From the NCBI RefSeq assembly GCF_000699445.3, contig NC_067196.1, positions 26,677,116 through 26,741,115 on the forward strand: a stretch of 64,000 nt of DNA, in the 5' to 3' direction. The translations under genes were made by a program, and so were the position numbers. Below the pieces are notes generated by a model. That model saw only the letters and a list, made by a program, of their open reading frames with translations, was not told where the DNA came from and did not search any database. Positions 63,601 to 64,000 of the stretch are shown here, one piece after another; positions within the stretch are counted from its first letter, which is position 1, and every line of letters begins with the position of its first letter. The DNA comes from Schistosoma haematobium (lineage: Eukaryota > Platyhelminthes > Trematoda > Strigeidida > Schistosomatidae).

Positions 63601-64000
63601 CACAAAAGTGGCTGTGATTGTGAGAGACTGTAACTAACAAATTGGGAATAACTTAAGAATATTAAATCATATAATACTAGCCAATAGGCCAAATAAAAGC
63701 TTATGATATAAGAGAATATATATATATATATATAATCTAGTTAATTAATACTTATACAATAAGAATATATGTATATTTGTCCATAATTCGATCTTCTCCG
63801 GATACAACACAAAGAATATTAACGAAACGGCTGTCCAGTGCTTCCAGGTTTTCCATGGTAGTCTAGCTTCAATTAACTCATGATCTCAACTACTGAAATT
63901 ACTACTATCTCCACAAAGCTCCTTCTGATTTTTGAATGTGTTGTATGTTTTATCTATACTACATTAGGAAACAAGCGGAAATTGATTCATTAAAAATTAA
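543..64000 (+). CDS. Cav2: Voltage-gated calcium channel alpha-1 subunit, CaV2 (non-L) type; partial, 22 exons visible
   Basis: Pore-forming subunit of a plasma-membrane voltage-gated Ca2+ channel; CaV2 channels drive presynaptic transmitter release. Joined exons: 543-643, 5259-5350, 8731-8795, 12383-12530, 14066-14255, 17400-17503, 18876-18893, 21201-21285, 24084-24244, 28146-28286, 31034-31235, 33462-33626, 34800-34958, 38187-38270, 40875-41060, 45484-45578, 50164-50433, 56964-57060, 58693-58903, 61122-61237, 62891-62934, 63968-64000. They give about 922 residues: end of IIS6, II-III linker (about 19-135), domain III (137-420), III-IV linker, domain IV (460-725), EF-hand (739-775), IQ region (866-884). 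Pore glutamates are E365 (TGEGW) and E671 (TGESW). CaV2 rather than CaV1 is indicated by [22 protein letters not shown] and LTVGKIYAG in the C-terminus. The 5' end (domains I-II) and the stop codon are outside. CaV2A and CaV2B paralogues cannot be told apart here. Confidence 0.96.
773..1076 (+). repeat. Dispersed AT-rich repeat family C, copy 1
   Basis: About 300 bp that align by eye with 12854-13165 and, for the first part, with 15986-16102. Shared landmarks are AAGCTTTAC near the start, ATACAGTAATATTTATGT, AATAGATTACATAA, AAAGTACAAA, ACTAGTT and AATAAAGGCTTG. No coding potential, terminal repeats or tail seen; class unknown. Confidence 0.65.
2070..2358. repeat. (TA)n microsatellites flanking a SINE copy
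   Basis: Short alternating TA runs at about 2070-2090 and 2325-2358 bracket the SINE-like element at 2090-2328; another lies at about 2560-2573. Confidence 0.8.
2090..2328 (+). mobile_element. Fold-back SINE-like element, copy 1
   Basis: Starts with an antisense arm (AGGGGTTTTGTGGATATCAT...GAATTCATGAGTCA), then a tRNA-like sense part with box B TGGGTTCGAATC near 2192, then the family tail CTAGGACGAAACGGCCGTGC...CTTCCAGGTTTTC and CATAAATTTTAACTA, the complement of the first arm. Non-coding. Confidence 0.75.
2787..3220 (-). mobile_element. Fold-back SINE-like element, copy 2 (longest)
   Basis: Left arm GGGGTTTTGTGGATGTTATA through AGCTAGACCACGATGG; central antisense tRNA-like part with box B complement GGGATTCGAACGCAGG (2938-2953) and box A complement CCACTGAGCCGACATCC (2989-3005); then CATCGTCTTCAGTGAG and a right sense arm ending GCAAACCCTCAACCTGATAG. 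It has the fullest set of parts in the window. Confidence 0.75.
3903..4046. mobile_element. Short fold-back SINE tail (hairpin)
   Basis: Arms of about 52 nt (3903-3955 and 3993-4046): GTTGTGAAGATTGTTGTG...GATCAATGTTAGA faces TCTAACATTGATCAATTCAT...TATATCTTGCAAC. The roughly 40-nt centre keeps the family words ACGAAACG and TTTTCAATGGTGG. Lacks the tRNA-like part. Confidence 0.65.
4345..4592 (-). repeat. Dispersed repeat family B, antisense copy
   Basis: Read on the - strand it shares with 19506-19772 and 38473-38738 the end motif TGTCGATATAGTAGTATATA and the preceding CATTTCACTTC...CTTATTACTTACG pattern, though with many differences. Open frames on both strands here are chance products of the repeat. 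Confidence 0.45.
5259..5350 (+). CDS. Cav2: CaV2 exon 2: II-III cytoplasmic linker
   Basis: Residues 35-64 plus two bases of codon 65. Begins [12 protein letters not shown], a charged continuation of the II-III loop, then a Gln/Asn-rich low-complexity stretch with no recognised motif. Supported by acceptor CAG (5256-5258), donor GTAAGT (5351) and by the phase fitting both neighbours exactly. No conserved domain, so the call rests on splice sites and frame. Confidence 0.85.
5609..5661 (+). promoter_or_regulatory. Internal Pol III boxes A and B of SM-alpha copy
   Basis: TAGCTCAGTGGATA (box A) and GGGTTCGATT (box B) are about 30 nt apart, the tRNA-type internal promoter spacing. Box B keeps the GTTCGA core. 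Activity is not shown by sequence. Confidence 0.6.
5691..5744 (+). ncRNA. Hammerhead ribozyme motif, SM-alpha copy in intron 2
   Basis: Conserved core CTGACGA, stem II, GAAA and the cleavage triplet GTC (in CGCGCGTC) are all present in order. Stem II (GTCC against AGAT) and stem I (ATCCAG against CTGAAT) each carry a mismatch against the published active form. The core is intact, so slow cleavage is possible, but this copy is partly decayed. Confidence 0.75.
6783..7030. mobile_element. Fold-back element with 83-nt arms, SINE-related
   Basis: Left arm 6783-6865 and right arm 6948-7030 are complementary over 83 nt; I count 10 differences (about 88 percent). Shared core is CACGGCTTCTCACCAGAACT. 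The centre carries GGGGTTGTGAAGAATG and ATCATGAGTCAGTTGAAGCT, linking it to the SINE tail. The same arm occurs singly at 45684-45812. Confidence 0.75.
8050..8398 (+). mobile_element. (TAAA)-tailed retroposon, copy in intron 2
   Basis: Shares with 26536-27081 the words GGAGTTGGAAAACCC, ATCACAGCCCACACAC and TTTGTACCAATATTAATGTG, and ends in AAATAAATAAATAG. Its 5' end and target-site duplication are not clear. Open frames on the opposite strand are shadows of the repeat. Confidence 0.7.
8731..8795 (+). CDS. Cav2: CaV2 exon 3: II-III cytoplasmic linker
   Basis: A 65-nt exon that completes Tyr65 and encodes residues 66-86 ([13 protein letters not shown] and on), ending one base into codon 87. The acceptor is a weak AAAG after a T-rich tract, the donor a good GTAAGT. 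Nothing in it is conserved enough to name; the frame in and out matches exons 2 and 4. Confidence 0.8.
8796..12382 (+). other. Cav2: CaV2 intron 3
   Basis: 3.6 kb, GTAAGT...ACAG. A (TA)n tract lies near 10160-10186. From about 10840 to 11560 base composition is less AT-rich than the surroundings, which suggests an old unidentified repeat. 11598-11760 resembles a decayed SINE copy. No coding signal. Confidence 0.85.
12383..12530 (+). CDS. Cav2: CaV2 exon 4: end of II-III linker to the start of domain III
   Basis: Residues 87 (completed) to 135 plus CC of Pro136. Glu/Gln/His-rich until [19 protein letters not shown], which is the conserved hydrophobic-aromatic stretch (SMFIFSxTNP) directly before IIIS1 in CaV1 and CaV2 channels. 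Acceptor ACAG (12379-12382), donor GTACGT at 12531. Confidence 0.93.
12531..14065 (+). other. Cav2: CaV2 intron 4
   Basis: 1.5 kb, GTACGT...TTAG. Contains the second copy of dispersed family C (about 12854-13165); nothing else recognised. Confidence 0.85.
12854..13165 (+). repeat. Dispersed AT-rich repeat family C, copy 2
   Basis: Same order of landmarks as the copy at 773-1076: AAGCTTTACC, ATACAGTAATATTTATAT, AATAGATTACATAA, ACTAGTTGCGATA, AATAAAGGCTTGAAT. Similar length and same orientation. Unclassified. Confidence 0.65.
14066..14255 (+). CDS. Cav2: CaV2 exon 5: IIIS1 and IIIS2
   Basis: Residues 136-199. [19 protein letters not shown] is IIIS1; the [15 protein letters not shown] loop carries an extracellular N-glycosylation sequon (N174-S-T); [19 protein letters not shown] is IIIS2. 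Very close to the CaV2 pattern in which IIIS1 is followed by LAAEDPV. The acceptor is TTAG (14062-14065), the donor GTAAGT, with phase 0 out. Confidence 0.97.
14256..17399 (+). other. Cav2: CaV2 intron 5
   Basis: 3.1 kb, GTAAGT...ACAG. 14760-14875 looks like a strongly decayed SINE remnant. A third copy of family C (15986-16102) is followed by an inverted partial copy (about 16120-16270). The rest is unremarkable AT-rich sequence. Confidence 0.85.
15986..16270. repeat. Dispersed AT-rich repeat family C, copy 3 with an inverted partial copy
   Basis: 15986-16102 matches the 5' third of family C on the + strand (CCTCATTAAGCTTTACTCTA, GTATACATGAACATTTATG). 16120-16270 resembles the complementary strand of a later part (ACTAGTATACACCTG, CTACCAACTTGTAA), so the two halves face each other. 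Confidence 0.45.
17400..17503 (+). CDS. Cav2: CaV2 exon 6: IIIS2-S3 loop and IIIS3
   Basis: Residues 200-233 plus CG of codon 234. [19 protein letters not shown] is the conserved intracellular S2-S3 loop (compare IDLGxxLHPxxYxRDxWN), then [15 protein letters not shown] is IIIS3. Acceptor ACAG (17396-17399), donor GTAAGT at 17504. Confidence 0.96.
17504..18875 (+). other. Cav2: CaV2 intron 6
   Basis: 1.4 kb, GTAAGT...GTAG, ending at the proposed micro-exon. No repeat family or RNA gene recognised. Confidence 0.65.
18876..18893 (+). CDS. Cav2: CaV2 exon 7: 18-nt micro-exon, IIIS3-S4 extracellular loop
   Basis: Six codons' worth of sequence between the AG at 18874-18875 and a strong GTAAGT donor (18894). 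It completes Arg234, adds AGHGS and gives two bases of Ser240, joining exons 6 and 8 in frame. Because 18 is divisible by three, skipping it also keeps the frame (exon 6 CG joined to T of exon 8 gives Arg-Lys). The closer AG at 18870-18871 would put an in-frame TAG in the exon. The exon is inferred from splice sites and phase; the transcript may lack it. Confidence 0.6.
   Translation, partial: SWTWK
18894..21200 (+). other. Cav2: CaV2 intron 7
   Basis: 2.3 kb, GTAAGT...CAAG. Contains one copy of dispersed family B (19506-19772). Nothing else recognised. Confidence 0.65.
19506..19772 (+). repeat. Dispersed repeat family B, copy in intron 7
   Basis: Almost the same sequence as 38473-38738: begins GTGAACGAGAACACAAGTGG, shares GTAAAACATTCATTTGCAAA and ATCTCAGACTTCATTGTTCC, and ends with TCTGTCGACATCAGTA. 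The 86-codon open frame inside shows no known protein. Could be part of the untranslated end of a larger element; class unknown. Confidence 0.7.
21201..21285 (+). CDS. Cav2: CaV2 exon 8: IIIS4 voltage sensor and S4-S5 linker
   Basis: Residues 240 (completed) to 268. The segment [20 protein letters not shown] has a basic residue every third position, the voltage-sensing S4 pattern, and runs on into VPKLK, the S4-S5 linker that couples the sensor to the gate. Acceptor CAAG (21197-21200), donor GTAAGT, phase 0 out. Confidence 0.97.
21446..21640 (+). mobile_element. Decayed SINE-like copy, intron 8
   Basis: AATGGTCTGAAGGTTAAGCA, then TTTCGGGTTCGATTTCTAG (box B-like) and GTGAAACAGCTATTCAATG keep the order of the tRNA-like SINE head and tail, with many changes. 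Confidence 0.5.
23274..23771 (-). mobile_element. (TAAA)-tailed retroposon, antisense, with 11-bp target-site duplication
   Basis: CGTTGTAGATT flanks it exactly at 23274-23284 and 23761-23771. Next to the left copy is the complement of the tail (TATTTATTTATTTG), so the element lies on the - strand. It matches 26536-27081 but lacks an internal stretch next to GGATCCGGTTAAAGCGC. Confidence 0.85.
24084..24244 (+). CDS. Cav2: CaV2 exon 9: S4-S5 linker, IIIS5 and turret start
   Basis: Residues 269-321 plus CA of Gln322. [20 protein letters not shown] starts the S5 helix, [16 protein letters not shown] ends it and enters the extracellular turret, matching the conserved AVQLFxGKFFxC pattern. Acceptor ACAG (24080-24083), donor GTAAGT at 24245. 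Confidence 0.97.
24634..25032 (+). other. Unexplained 132-codon open frame inside intron 9
   Basis: Open for 132 codons in AT-rich sequence, starting at a TTG. The product would be hydrophobic and aromatic-rich with no motif I recognise, no clear promoter, and no splice sites that would add it to the channel. Could be a remnant of a mobile-element gene or chance. Confidence 0.25.
25716..26127. mobile_element. Possible solo LTR
   Basis: A block of about 410 bp, clearly less AT-rich than its surroundings, starting TGTCGGGGACGTTAGG and ending near AACCCTAGCA, i.e. TG...CA ends as in LTRs. The flanking 5-mers TTATT and TTACT would be an imperfect target duplication. No internal gag-pol sequence follows. 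The open frames in it look incidental. Confidence 0.35.
26536..27081 (+). mobile_element. (TAAA)-tailed retroposon, fullest copy
   Basis: About 530 bp between direct repeats TTTCTGA (26536-26542 and 27075-27081), ending AAAATAAATAAATAAA. Notably richer in G+C than the intron. Related copies: 8050-8398, 23274-23771, 56590-56732. No reverse transcriptase and no clear tRNA-type boxes, so it is probably moved by a LINE in trans. Confidence 0.8.
27097..27530 (+). mobile_element. Fold-back SINE-like element, intron 9
   Basis: Left antisense arm GGGGTTTTATGGATATTACA...GGCCATCATGGAAAACTTG; then a sense tRNA-like part (GTCGGATCAGTGGTATAAAC, GGTCCTGGGTTTGAGTC), then GGGACGAAATGGCCGTCC and the tail complementary to the left arm, ending ATGAATTCAACTGTTAAA. 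Confidence 0.7.
28146..28286 (+). CDS. Cav2: CaV2 exon 10: domain III pore loop and selectivity filter
   Basis: Residues 322 to 368 plus GG of Gly369. [20 protein letters not shown] is the descending pore helix, TVTTGEGWP the filter. E365 is the domain III glutamate of the EEEE ring that selects Ca2+. Acceptor TAG (28143-28145), donor GTAAGT at 28287. Confidence 0.97.
28287..31033 (+). other. Cav2: CaV2 intron 10
   Basis: 2.7 kb, GTAAGT...GTAG. Contains a short TA/TG microsatellite cluster (28715-28738, 29366-29396) and a fold-back SINE (29510-29745). The rest is AT-rich without recognised features. Confidence 0.85.
29510..29745. mobile_element. Compact fold-back SINE tail, intron 10
   Basis: Left arm from AATCATGCATCAATGGAAGC through GGAAGCACTGGACAGCCGTT pairs with right arm AACGGCCTTCCAGTGCTTCC through CAATTGACTCATGATT. 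Arms are about 75 nt with a spacer of roughly 60 nt. The tRNA-like part is missing. Confidence 0.75.
31034..31235 (+). CDS. Cav2: CaV2 exon 11: post-filter loop, IIIS6, start of III-IV linker
   Basis: Residues 369-436. [15 protein letters not shown] is the conserved post-filter segment; [20 protein letters not shown] with [12 protein letters not shown] is IIIS6 and its cytoplasmic end, almost invariant among high-voltage-activated channels. ELDKNQ begins the short III-IV linker. Acceptor GTAG (31030-31033), donor GTAAAT at 31236. Confidence 0.97.
31236..33461 (+). other. Cav2: CaV2 intron 11
   Basis: 2.2 kb, GTAAAT...CTAG. Contains a well-preserved tRNA-like SINE (33012-33335). A patch near 31890-31960 weakly resembles the inner part of the inverted-repeat element of intron 15. 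Confidence 0.85.
33012..33335 (+). mobile_element. tRNA-derived SINE, well preserved copy
   Basis: Begins with AGCTAATCCGTGTCGGGTAG, then box A TCGGCTCAGTGGTC (about 33119) and box B GGGTTCGAATCCC (33171-33183), AAGACGAAACGGTT, and the tail CAATGGTGGTCTAACATC...CTCCACAACCCCTATAATG. The tRNA-like region cannot form a convincing tRNA acceptor stem, so it is a SINE head and not a tRNA gene. Confidence 0.8.
33462..33626 (+). CDS. Cav2: CaV2 exon 12: III-IV linker and IVS1
   Basis: Residues 437-491. [20 protein letters not shown] is the III-IV linker; [19 protein letters not shown] is IVS1. Phase 0 on both sides, acceptor CTAG (33458-33461), donor GTAAGT at 33627. Confidence 0.97.
33627..34799 (+). 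other. Cav2: CaV2 intron 12
   Basis: 1.2 kb, GTAAGT...CTAG. 33825-34190 is a diverged relative of the inverted-repeat element at 43661-44053. An AT-rich open frame at 34226-34447 has no recognisable product. Confidence 0.85.
33825..34190 (+). repeat. Diverged relative of the intron 15 inverted-repeat element
   Basis: ATTTCGATAGTGTAATAAGC...AACAGAGTTAATC at the start and GGTTAGAGTAAGTGGTATTT, GCATACAAGGGAGACTTAAA, CGAGGCTTC later line up with 43661-44053. The right terminal repeat is no longer clear. Confidence 0.5.
34800..34958 (+). CDS. Cav2: CaV2 exon 13: IVS1-S2 loop and IVS2
   Basis: Residues 492-544. The extracellular loop [20 protein letters not shown] is longer than the vertebrate CaV2 equivalent; [20 protein letters not shown] is IVS2. 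Phase 0 on both sides; acceptor CTAG (34796-34799), donor GTAAGG at 34959. Confidence 0.95.
35664..37962 (+). pseudogene. RTE-clade non-LTR retrotransposon, 5'-truncated and decayed (SR2/SR3/Perere-3-like)
   Basis: Sense-strand remains of one polyprotein: end of the endonuclease (about 35670-35900), linker (35900-36540), reverse transcriptase (36540-37400) and C-terminal domain. RT landmarks: [43 protein letters not shown] and the catalytic FADD box (37301-37312). Damage: in-frame stops at 36215 (TGA), 36734 (TGA), 36770 (TGA) and 36968 (TAG); a deletion plus frameshift around 37405-37440 removes part of the thumb region; later stops at 37801 and about 37878. The 3' end has a (TAAG)n tail (37943-37960), as RTE elements do. 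Not functional. Confidence 0.9.
37943..37962 (+). repeat. (TAAG)n 3' tail of the RTE element
   Basis: Tandem GTAA units directly after the last coding remnant, the usual microsatellite tail at RTE 3' ends. TAAATTTG follows (37960-37967) and also occurs at 35672-35679; it may be a target duplication or chance, since the 5' copy overlaps element sequence. Confidence 0.7.
38187..38270 (+). CDS. Cav2: CaV2 exon 14: IVS2-S3 loop and IVS3
   Basis: Residues 545-572. [20 protein letters not shown] is the S2-S3 loop and IVS3 (compare NYFRDAWNxFDFxTVxGSIT), then DVLVSELQ begins the S3-S4 loop. Phase 0 on both sides; acceptor TTAG (38183-38186), donor GTAAGT. Confidence 0.96.
38271..40874 (+). other. 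Cav2: CaV2 intron 14
   Basis: 2.6 kb, GTAAGT...ACAG. Begins with a copy of dispersed family B (38473-38738). 39110-39420 is less AT-rich and looks like an old unidentified repeat. Confidence 0.85.
38473..38738 (+). repeat. Dispersed repeat family B, copy in intron 14
   Basis: Begins GTGAATGAGAACACAAGTGG and ends TTGTCGACATCAGTATC; matches 19506-19772 along its whole length with scattered substitutions. Starts about 200 nt after the exon 14 donor. No tail, terminal repeats or coding function seen. Confidence 0.7.
40875..41060 (+). CDS. Cav2: CaV2 exon 15: IVS4 voltage sensor, S4-S5 linker, IVS5
   Basis: Residues 573-634. [20 protein letters not shown] is the IVS4 voltage sensor with regularly spaced Arg/Lys; [20 protein letters not shown] and [16 protein letters not shown] are the S4-S5 linker and IVS5, nearly identical to CaV2 channels elsewhere. 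Phase 0 both sides; acceptor ACAG (40871-40874), donor GTAAGT. Confidence 0.98.
42634..42681. repeat. (TA)24 microsatellite
   Basis: Uninterrupted alternating TA for about 48 bp in intron 15. Confidence 0.95.
43652..44090. mobile_element. Small element with 43-45 nt terminal inverted repeats
   Basis: Left end 43661-43705 and right end 44011-44053 are exact complements apart from two extra A/T in a homopolymer; the core is AACAATGAGAAGACGGAGTT. The 13-mer ATATTTAATAATT occurs at 43652-43664 and 44078-44090, flanking the unit. Inside there is no open frame of note. Could be a MITE or a fold-back retroposon. Confidence 0.7.
45484..45578 (+). CDS. Cav2: CaV2 exon 16: IVS5 end, turret and pore helix of domain IV
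   Basis: Residues 635-665 plus CG of Arg666. [20 protein letters not shown] is the extracellular turret, [12 protein letters not shown] the pore helix. The donor is a weaker GTAGGT (45579), and a long (TA)n tract begins 16 nt downstream of the junction. Acceptor CTAG (45480-45483). Confidence 0.96.
45594..45635. repeat. (TA)21 microsatellite next to exon 16 donor
   Basis: Alternating TA beginning 16 nt after the exon 16/intron junction at 45578/45579. Confidence 0.95.
45684..45812 (+). mobile_element. Single SINE-arm fragment
   Basis: GAGGTAGATACCTGTCTCTA, CACGGCTTCTCATCAGAACT and AGCTAGTCACTAGTGAGCAC match the left arm of the fold-back at 6783-7030, without its partner arm. Confidence 0.65.
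46229..46470 (-). mobile_element. tRNA-derived SINE, antisense, intron 16
   Basis: Complement of the 33012-33335 type: tail GTATAGGGGTTGTAAAGATA, then TACGGCCGTTCCGTCTTATT, box B complement GGGACTCGAACCCAGG (46376-46391) and box A complement GACCACTGAGCTGGCAT, ending at GTAAATGTCTAACCCC. Confidence 0.8.
46924..47175. mobile_element. Compact fold-back SINE tail, intron 16
   Basis: Left arm AGAGGTTTTGTGGATACTGT...CTAGACCACCATGGAAAACC faces right arm TTCAAGTTTTCCATCATGAT...CATGAACTTAACTATTAAA; the spacer keeps GATATGCACTGCTGAGAAG. No tRNA-like part. Confidence 0.65.
47344..47361. repeat. (CT)9 microsatellite
   Basis: Pure CT dinucleotide run. Confidence 0.9.
48659..49431 (+). pseudogene. RTE retrotransposon 3' fragment, sense, upstream of exon 17
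   Basis: Begins inside the C-terminal part of the RT ([20 protein letters not shown], then [20 protein letters not shown] and [17 protein letters not shown]), shifts frame near 48960, and continues as [17 protein letters not shown] to the (TAAG)-type tail at about 49420-49431. Catalytic FADD region absent. From 48932 on it is nearly identical to the complement of 54269-54770, including its stops. Confidence 0.88.
50164..50433 (+). CDS. Cav2: CaV2 exon 17: domain IV selectivity filter, IVS6 and start of EF-hand
   Basis: The largest exon; residues 666-755 plus AA of Lys756. CATGESW is the filter, with E671 as the domain IV glutamate. A Cys-rich extracellular loop with an N-glycosylation sequon (N697-A-S) follows, then IVS6 ([20 protein letters not shown]), [16 protein letters not shown] and VWAEYDPGA, the first part of the EF-hand. 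Acceptor TCAG (50160-50163), donor GTAAGT at 50434. Confidence 0.98.
51281..51466 (-). mobile_element. SM-alpha-type element, antisense, decayed
   Basis: Complement of the 5561-5770 element: GATGGATAATGCCTATTAGT, then the hammerhead region, AGTTGACGTTCACTC, TTAGCTTCAAACTCCATCGC, and a worn box A complement (ATTATCCCCTTAGCTGCTAA). Confidence 0.75.
51298..51355 (-). ncRNA. Hammerhead motif, degenerate, antisense
   Basis: On the - strand CTGACGA is intact but the following GAAA reads GAAT and the cleavage triplet GTC reads GAC, so the core is broken and cleavage is not expected. Confidence 0.55.
52272..52649 (-). mobile_element. SINE-like element, antisense, intron 17
   Basis: TGAGATCATGAATCAATTGA and CCATAGAAAACCTGGAAGCA open it; box B complement GGGATTCTAACCCAGG (52398-52413) and box A complement GACCACTGAGCCAATATCC follow; CATCAGTGAGTTACTATCTC and CTAGAACTCCAGG come next; it ends CAGAAGGGGTTGT. 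Open frames on both strands are shadows. Confidence 0.8.
54269..54975 (-). pseudogene. RTE retrotransposon 3' fragment, antisense, downstream of exon 17
   Basis: Complement of an RTE 3' end with tail TACTTACTTACTTA at 54269-54282. 54782-54975 encodes (on -) [17 protein letters not shown] and [16 protein letters not shown] of the RT; a junction at about 54780 then jumps past the catalytic FADD box to the C-terminal domain. 54269-54770 is nearly identical to the complement of 48932-49430. The 178-codon frame on the + strand here is a shadow. Confidence 0.88.
55451..55672 (-). mobile_element. tRNA-derived SINE, antisense, intron 17
   Basis: ATTGAGATCATGAAACGATT and GACGGCCATTTCGTCCTATT are the tail; box B complement GGATTCGAGCCCATGG (55580-55595) and GACCACTGAGCTGGTATTC the tRNA-like head, ending GTTAATGTTAAACC. 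Confidence 0.8.
56590..56732 (+). mobile_element. (TAAA)-tailed retroposon, 5'-truncated, with 12-bp target-site duplication
   Basis: AATCAAACATAC at 56590-56601 is repeated exactly at 56721-56732. Between them lie the last 119 nt of the family (GCACCCGGGCAGTATCACAG, TTGTACCAATATCTATGTG) and the tail AAAATAAATAA. It ends about 230 nt before exon 18. Confidence 0.88.
56964..57060 (+). CDS. Cav2: CaV2 exon 18: EF-hand second half
   Basis: Residues 756-788. [20 protein letters not shown] completes the EF-hand begun in exon 17, followed by [12 protein letters not shown], the conserved link to the pre-IQ region. Acceptor ATAG (56960-56963), donor GTAAGT, phase 0 out. Confidence 0.96.
57061..58692 (+). 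other. Cav2: CaV2 intron 18
   Basis: 1.6 kb, GTAAGT...ACAG. Contains a diverged antisense SINE copy (58100-58300); otherwise nothing recognised. Confidence 0.85.
58100..58300 (-). mobile_element. Diverged SINE-like copy, antisense, intron 18
   Basis: AACAGCTATTTCATCCTATT, then GAGATCGAACCCACTC (box B complement) and CAGACCACTGAGTTGGTATT (box A complement) keep family order with many changes. Confidence 0.65.
58693..58903 (+). CDS. Cav2: CaV2 exon 19: pre-IQ segment
   Basis: Residues 789-858 plus G of Glu859. [20 protein letters not shown] is followed by [30 protein letters not shown] and LDLLLPPDS. The IKMAPA and DAELR motifs are CaV2-specific and are the main reason for the subtype call. 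Acceptor ACAG (58689-58692), donor GTAAAT at 58904. Confidence 0.96.
58904..61121 (+). other. Cav2: CaV2 intron 19
   Basis: 2.2 kb, GTAAAT...AAAG. I see no repeat family, RNA gene or coding signal in it; it is the longest intron here without a recognised mobile element. Confidence 0.85.
61122..61237 (+). CDS. Cav2: CaV2 exon 20: IQ calmodulin-binding motif
   Basis: Residues 859-897. [20 protein letters not shown] is the IQ region where calmodulin binds to mediate Ca2+-dependent regulation; the central IQ pair is Ile-Tyr here (I876-Y877). The tail [15 protein letters not shown] is basic and not conserved. The acceptor is a weak AAAG (61118-61121), the donor GTAAGG. Confidence 0.94.
62532..62700 (+). 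mobile_element. Rearranged SM-alpha-type element, intron 20
   Basis: GATTAGCACTGAATTCAGGA (62533-62552) is the complement of the family's right end (as in 5733-5752 of the intron 2 copy), placed to the left of a sense hammerhead region starting TTTGGGATCCAGGTAAATCC. The tRNA-like head with box A and B is missing. Confidence 0.6.
62604..62658 (+). ncRNA. Hammerhead motif in the intron 20 copy
   Basis: CTGACGA, a perfectly paired stem II (GTCC/GGAC around CAAACA) and GAAA are kept, but the sequence after GAAA (GGTTAATCGC) differs from the usual CGCGCGTC, so stem III and the inner pairs of stem I do not form in the normal register. Confidence 0.6.
62891..62934 (+). CDS. Cav2: CaV2 exon 21: C-terminal tail, short exon
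   Basis: Residues 898-911 ([14 protein letters not shown]) plus GA of codon 912. Acceptor TTTCAG (62885-62890) with a good T-rich tract, donor GTAAGT at 62935. No domain; accepted because splice sites and phase match exon 20. Confidence 0.75.
63716..63736. repeat. (TA)n microsatellite
   Basis: Short alternating TA run in intron 21. Confidence 0.85.
63820..63932 (+). mobile_element. SINE-like 3' half, intron 21
   Basis: AACGAAACGGCTGTCCAGTG, CTTCCAGGTTTTCCATGGTA and the tail end CTCCACAAAGCTCCTTCTGA. The tRNA-like head is absent. It lies within about 35 nt of the exon 22 acceptor. Confidence 0.75.
63968..64000 (+). CDS. Cav2: CaV2 exon 22 (start): C-terminal tail, runs off the window
   Basis: After the acceptor TTAG (63964-63967) the phase carried from exon 21 gives E912 [10 protein letters not shown], an open frame to the last base. 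The donor side is outside, so the exon end and its true length are unknown. Confidence 0.6.

Larger units (their letters stand above)
62935..63967 (+). other. Cav2: CaV2 intron 21
   Basis: 1.0 kb, GTAAGT...TTAG. Has a short TA tract (63716-63736) and a SINE 3' half (63820-63932) ending only about 35 nt before the exon 22 acceptor. Confidence 0.6.

Overview
The window is a stretch of AT-rich animal DNA almost certainly from a schistosome blood fluke (Schistosoma, Platyhelminthes). Two things point there. One is the set of dispersed repeats: tRNA-like elements carrying a hammerhead ribozyme core (the SM-alpha family), and decayed RTE-type reverse transcriptases of the SR2/SR3/Perere-3 sort. The other is the gene structure, with short phase-coherent exons in large repeat-filled introns. 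The species cannot be fixed from the sequence alone.

One protein-coding gene on the + strand fills the window and runs off both ends: the pore-forming alpha-1 subunit of a voltage-gated calcium channel of the CaV2 (non-L) type. I could place 22 exons (543 to 64000), every junction with a GT donor, an AG acceptor and a consistent reading phase. Together they encode about 922 residues: the end of segment IIS6, an unusually short II-III linker, all of domains III and IV (S1-S6, both pore loops with their selectivity glutamates, both S4 voltage sensors), the EF-hand, the pre-IQ/IQ calmodulin-binding region, and the start of the C-terminal tail. Domains I and most of II lie upstream; the stop codon lies downstream. 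Exons make up about 2.8 kb, or 4 percent of the window. Residue numbers in the entries count from the first (split) codon of the first visible exon.

The introns (1.0 to 6.5 kb) hold the rest. Present are: a tRNA-derived SINE-like family, many copies being fold-back (antisense arm, spacer, sense arm); three SM-alpha/hammerhead copies (introns 2, 17 and 20); one long decayed RTE retrotransposon in intron 13; two shorter and nearly identical RTE 3' fragments in opposite orientation either side of exon 17; a retroposon family with a (TAAA)n tail and visible target-site duplications; a roughly 390 bp element with 43-45 nt terminal inverted repeats; three smaller dispersed families found by comparing the window with itself; a possible solo LTR; and several (TA)n tracts.

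Points most worth a second look are an 18-nt frame-neutral micro-exon in the IIIS3-S4 loop, the inverted RTE pair around exon 17, the fold-back SINE architecture, the sense-strand hammerhead in intron 2, and the inverted-repeat element in intron 15. No second gene, genuine tRNA or rRNA gene, or CRISPR array was seen.
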